Source of the DNA: Lepidodermella squamata
Lineage: Eukaryota; Gastrotricha
Length of the DNA: 64,000 nt
Assembly (NCBI GenBank): GCA_047495785.1
Contig: JBLDXI010000009.1
Span: 4,650,001-4,714,000, forward strand
Reading direction: 5' to 3'
Position numbers and translations under genes: made by a program
Part shown: one piece after another, positions 60,090-64,000 of the stretch
How positions within the stretch are numbered: the stretch's first letter is position 1
Layout: every line of letters starts with the position of its first letter
The notes under the pieces: generated by a model
What the model saw: the letters and a program-made list of their open reading frames with translations, nothing else
What the model was told of the DNA's origin: nothing
Databases searched by the model: none

Positions 60090-60451
60090 GCAAAAAAACA
60101 TGATTAGTATCCGGTTCTGGCTACTCATTGTCCGTGTTGTATTAGCTTGAAAAAGTACATTTGTGAAACAACAAGCCTTGATATTCGACCGAAGTATAAA
60201 CGGGGCTAGGTCCGACGTTTGAGCAGTTTGTTTTGAACAATGCAGATGGGTTAATAAGCTTCCAAGCTTGAATAGATTAGTGACAATGCTGTGCTCTGTT
60301 TTCAAAGTAACGTTAACAGCTAATTTAACCATATTTTGCCTCGCTCAGAATCTGAATCGCGCCGATATTGCGTCGCCCATAGTTGGTGCAAACAGGAAGC
60401 GGATTTCACAATGGTGAAGTGAACAAGCATACCTCGTACTCGGCCTGAAAC
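60090..60451 (-). pseudogene. Degenerate copy of the Cys-rich secreted gene at 60828-61646
   Basis: Minus-strand alignment with exon 2 and exon 3 of the neighbouring gene. PLPVCTNYGRRNIGAIQILSE corresponds to PLPVCTRLGTCSVGTIQNLSE, but a TGA precedes it and a TAA follows soon after. Further on, ACCFTN ... FFCS-stop parallels the exon 3 end (SCCSSMY ... CTIY-stop). The stops make it a pseudogene, unless a short 3' frame (60332-60084) is still used. Confidence 0.7.
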
Positions 60452-60597
60452 AGCACAAGGAAACAGTAAGAGAGTTATCATTAGATGGTTAGCTTTCAAA
60501 TTCCACCTTTACTATAAAAAGTAATATGAAAAGCGGTGACTCGTTTTCAACATTTACTCGCAGTTTTTTTTTATGAAATGTTGTTTTCCATTTCTCT

Positions 60598-60819
60598 ATG
60601 TCTGCCGGCATTGCCAGCATTATGGCCATGAAATGTACCTGGACCGAACTATTGTTTCACATTTCAAAATTTATTCCAAGCCACGGAGCATTGATCAACT
60701 ATCCGGCAGACACTCAAAGTACACAAATAAGGGCCCAGTTACAAGTCAATTTCGTAAACAAGGCGCGAATAGGCATGATTTTCGATAACACTAATTCTCA
60801 GCTAGATATCCCAGTATAA
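60598..60819 (+). pseudogene. Possible first-exon relic of a clade II channel
   Basis: A 73-codon frame. Its second half (TQIRAQLQVNFVNKARIG ... NSQLDI) resembles in pattern the first-exon end of channels F and H (RVNVQISFVFVKLLSLDD ... SQTLSL). No Cys-x6-Cys and no downstream exons are present. Weak call; could be chance. Confidence 0.25.
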
Positions 60820-60827
60820 ACGGCCAA

Positions 60828-61646
60828 TCAATATATAGTGCATTTTGTAAAGATCATGCCGTTGCTCTCCACTGTAGCGGTCTTCACTGACGCGCGGTAC
60901 ATACTTGAGCAGCAGGAGTTGAAGCTGTCATATGACCCAATAACCTGCAGCATAACTGATGAGTATACCAGCGTTCATGTGTACATTTACAAAACTTACC
61001 GGAGTGGAGCTGTTTTTACCGTAATCGGGCATATCATAGCAAGCGTATTTCGGGCTTTCATAAAGCATGTGATATGTCTTGGCGTTCGGATCTTTCGGAT
61101 AACACACGGCAACGTCGAATGATTTGCCATTGCTATCGCGTGTCTTTGCACCGTAGAACACAGTTGTATTGAGAGACGAGCAGCAAGCTTCCCAACTTGG
61201 ATAGACAGTTTCGGATGATGGGCTCTGTTTTAAGGTCATGATTTTCATCTTGGAACAACAGTGTAATCCCTCGCTCACCTCGCTCAAATTCTGAATTGTG
61301 CCGACTGAGCACGTCCCCAATCTGGTGCATACAGGCAGCGGGTTTCCGTTGGGTGGATTGAAAGTGCATACTCGAAACTGGTCCTGAAAATAAGAAGAGG
61401 ATCGTTGTAAAGAGTCAGCTCTCGAGGATAAAATATGTAAACAATGGCTTGCATGAGAACAAAGAAAGCCCAAGTTTTCTTGAAAATTGGTCTGTTCGTT
61501 CGACTCACCGGAGGCGGAGCAGGAGTTGGCGGAGGAGCTGGAGGAGGGCATGTGGACTGGGAGATGTATTGATTTGACGGAGGGCAGCTGAGCAGACCCT
61601 CAAATGCTGCGACAATAATCGAGATTGTGAGCACAACTTTAGCCAT
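60828..61646 (-). CDS. Small secreted Cys-rich protein with a duplicated domain
   Basis: Exons 61646-61509, 61383-61000 and 60944-60828 (introns 125 and 55 bp) total 639 nt, 212 residues. Signal peptide MAKVVLTISIIVAAFEGLLS, then a short Cys/Pro-rich spacer (TCPPPAPPPTPAPPP) at the end of exon 1. The mature part has a repeated pattern: SWEACCSSLNTTVFYGAK ... VAVCY in exon 2 and SFNSCCSSMYRASVKTA ... TKCTIY at the C-terminus. Each has an adjacent Cys pair and a Cys about 25 residues later, preceded by another CC (LHCCSKM). I do not recognise the family. It is presumably extracellular and disulfide-bonded. A broken copy lies immediately downstream. Confidence 0.75.
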
Positions 61647-63816
61647 ATTTTCAAGCTTTTTAAAACAGCGAAATGTGATTTTCCATTTATCCTTTCACCT
61701 TAAATTCGATTGCACTTAAGGATGGAGGAAAACACGCAGTTTATTTTTGCTCCTTAATGGCAGGTTTTATTAATTTTCTTTTCATGATCATTGTTTATTA
61801 TCCTGTTAGTACTTAAATGTTTAAGAACGACGGCCGCGAGATAATTTGTCAAACCCAGTTGCGGACATGTTTGTGATAAGCGGGACTTCAAGGTTAAAGT
61901 AAAATCGCACCGAAAGTACATTATCGTTTACTAAGATATGATTTATGATTAAATTTAGATCTTATGGATTGGCTGCAAGCTACAAATAAAGAGCCACTGT
62001 TCCTGAACCCGACAAATCGAGCGAAACAGCAAAAGAGAGGCAGAATGTTTGAGCGAATTTGTCCTGCCGAAAAAACTGCTCCGCTCTCAACAGAGGCTTC
62101 CGCTTTGCCAACAGGAAAGGATCGGGGGATTTGCCGTGACCTTGCCCCTTGCCCTCGGTTACTGGCAGTGTCGTAAACAGAAATCAATGAGGAAATGGTA
62201 CCACGACTTTGGCCGTGTCTCAGTTAAGATTCTATTGGTTCTGCTTGATCCAGCTAGGTAGCAGAACCAAAGCCTCTGACTTCGCATAGACCGGACTGAT
62301 TTGGGTTGCGCGATTTTAGTCCGGATTCCGGATTATACAAAAATCACTGTAGATTCTCTGTTTTTGTTTAAAAAATTGTGTGCGGAAGCTACTTGCATGA
62401 ATAAATTCGAAAAAATATCTCTTCAATTTTTATATCACATGCTTCCATCGCTCTCTGCATTGAAGTGAAGAAAATCGGGGGTGCTTTATTCTTCGGGATT
62501 CAAAATTGTTGTTTTTGTAAGTGTAAAATTCCAAGTAATATTATGCCCTGCGAGGCGCAAATCAGTCACGCCTCACCGGTTTTCATGAATAGCAAATGCC
62601 GATTTCCGCCATTGTTCGGCTTGTTTGTGCTAGAAGTTGCACTGAGGAAACACAAATTTCTTGTTCGCGATGAAAAATTTTGCGAATTTACGTTGCCGCT
62701 CATCTCTTGAGGAAAATAATTACCATATTGTTAATATTCTCGCGCTCTTTTCACGGTTAAAGCAGCGACAAGCTACTACTATACACGCCTAGTAGTAGTA
62801 ATAATAGACGCTGCGAATATATGAACCTCTTAATATATCGAATATCAAAGCGCTGTACTATACGAGTATTTCGCATGTTATATCTATGTAGGCACTCTGC
62901 GTCGCATCTTTCTTCGCCGGAATCGCTATGGTCGATAATAATAAAGATGATGACACCCTTTGAAAAATGAAGAGGGGCGATAATGAGGACGATCGAAAAC
63001 AAATCTCTCAGCATTATAACATCATCATGTATGAGGCAAAAGCGCAACTACAACAGCGCTTGGGAATTCGCAGCAAAAAACGACCCATTCTCTTGTTCAT
63101 TCGAAATAGTGAGTACTCATAATATGATTAGTAGTAAAATTCTGTTGATAACTTTTTTCAATGAAACATTTGCTAATTTATTAGCCAGGATTAATAAATT
63201 ATGGAATTTATACTTTCCCCAATATTCATAGTGCATTTTCGTAAATTCAGACATTTATCAATAAATTTATTGTATCAATTTGTTTAGATTTTTTATAATA
63301 TTCTAAACTGTTGCCATAAATCAGCTCCAAATTATTTACTTAAATTTTCAAATATTCCTTTTAATATCGTAGCTCAGAGATGCCAGGAAATTTCCCGCTA
63401 AACACAGGATCTAGGATCCCAGACGATTGCCTTATTTTCCAAACATTTATGAAAGGTCTCAGCTGCTGTCTGTTTTTCTTGAACTTTACTTCTTCTTTGG
63501 TAGCAATCCACTGATGTACTTTCCCATCAATGAAACTCAAGTTTTCTATTCAAGTTTCATTTTCAAAGAAATATTAGCATATTTAAGCAACATCCGTCTT
63601 TCGATGGACAAGGGATTTAAACTGGTCCCTCGACTCGGCAATTATTTATGCCGAATTCTAATGATTTAGTTCTTATTTTCAAGATTTTTAGAGTGCGATT
63701 TTACACTATACTGTGCTCAATCGCCTAACAGCCCAAAACTAGGTCATAGGTCTGGTGACTTTGTTTGTTATTATTCTCGCTGTTCGTCTTTGAAATCGTG
63801 CCTCACCTGTCGGAAG
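61647..63816. other. Intergenic, about 2.2 kb
   Basis: AT-rich. Overlapping frames near 61964-62261 and 63427-63669 show no supported domain or splice continuity. No repeat is recognised. Confidence 0.5.
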
Positions 63817-64000
63817 ATGTTCGCCTCAGGGGGCACGCCGTCAGCGGCTCTGTTGCGCGGCCGCCGGCGCCAGTCAGTCATGGTCGCATCGCGGCGCTTT
63901 ATCCTGCGGCCGAGCGAGAAGCGGCGGCGCAAGTACCAGCAGTGGCAGGACGTCGATAAAATGTACGACGAGGCGAAACGCGAACAGGCGGCAAGCAGCC
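63817..64000 (+). CDS. Open frame running off the window edge, possible 5' exon
   Basis: From ATG 63817 the frame is open for 61 codons to the last base. It begins MFASGGTPSAALLRGRRR and becomes strongly basic then charged (RPSEKRRRKYQQWQDVDKM). Local GC content rises sharply compared with the preceding 2 kb, as expected of coding sequence. There is no signal peptide and the family is not recognised. It could be the start of a gene continuing to the right. Confidence 0.45.
   Translation, partial: MFASGGTPSAALLRGRRRQSVMVASRRFILRPSEKRRRKYQQWQDVDKMYDEAKREQAASS

Noticed and set aside
62049-62261. Frame with LALGYWQCRKQKSM, faintly like the start of SURF1-type proteins
   Set aside because: The resemblance covers under 20 residues, it has no ATG start in frame, and nothing downstream matches the family.
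1-64000. CRISPR arrays, prokaryotic operons, rRNA or tRNA genes
   Set aside because: The only regular repeats are EGF exons; genes are intron-containing and no rRNA or convincing tRNA cloverleaf was recognised by eye.

Overview
The window is nuclear DNA of a compact-genome invertebrate animal. The evidence is spliceosomal introns mostly 47-63 bp long, the standard code, Cys-loop channels, class C GPCRs, CCP, EGF and fibrinogen domains, a polycystin, and AATAAA-type signals after many genes. I cannot name the species. Small introns and about one gene per 4-5 kb suggest a compact bilaterian such as a larvacean or tardigrade, but this is inference. All gene models are my own splice predictions; for most genes summed exon lengths divide by three and rejoin conserved motifs.

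Layout. 1-2762: GABA-B-like receptor (5' end outside the window). 3686-8174: P5B-type transport ATPase. 8519-29876: an array of five same-strand Cys-loop channels of one divergent clade (here A to E). Between D and E lie a small inverted-repeat element, a dead sixth channel, and an intact 5.6 kb Helitron that split the dead channel at a precise A|T site. 30606-34101: a Tyr/Pro-rich protein of unknown function and a two-CCP secreted protein. 34489-39376: two members (F, G) of a second, short channel clade, with an F-box gene between them. 39447-41131: a damaged GABA-B-like gene on the minus strand. 42073-56146: one very large minus-strand gene combining EGF, discoidin, fibrinogen, PAN and CCP domains with a polycystin-1-type PLAT and channel region. 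58368-59944: channel H, sister of F and G. 60090-61646: a secreted Cys-rich gene and its pseudogene copy. An open reading frame runs off the right edge.

Together this is a receptor-rich neighbourhood: eight apparently intact ligand-gated channels plus relics, two class C receptors and a polycystin. The channels arose by tandem duplication and their pore residues have since diverged. Nothing shows that the different families act in one pathway. The three strongest observations are the Helitron insertion, the composite polycystin, and the unusual pores of both channel clades.
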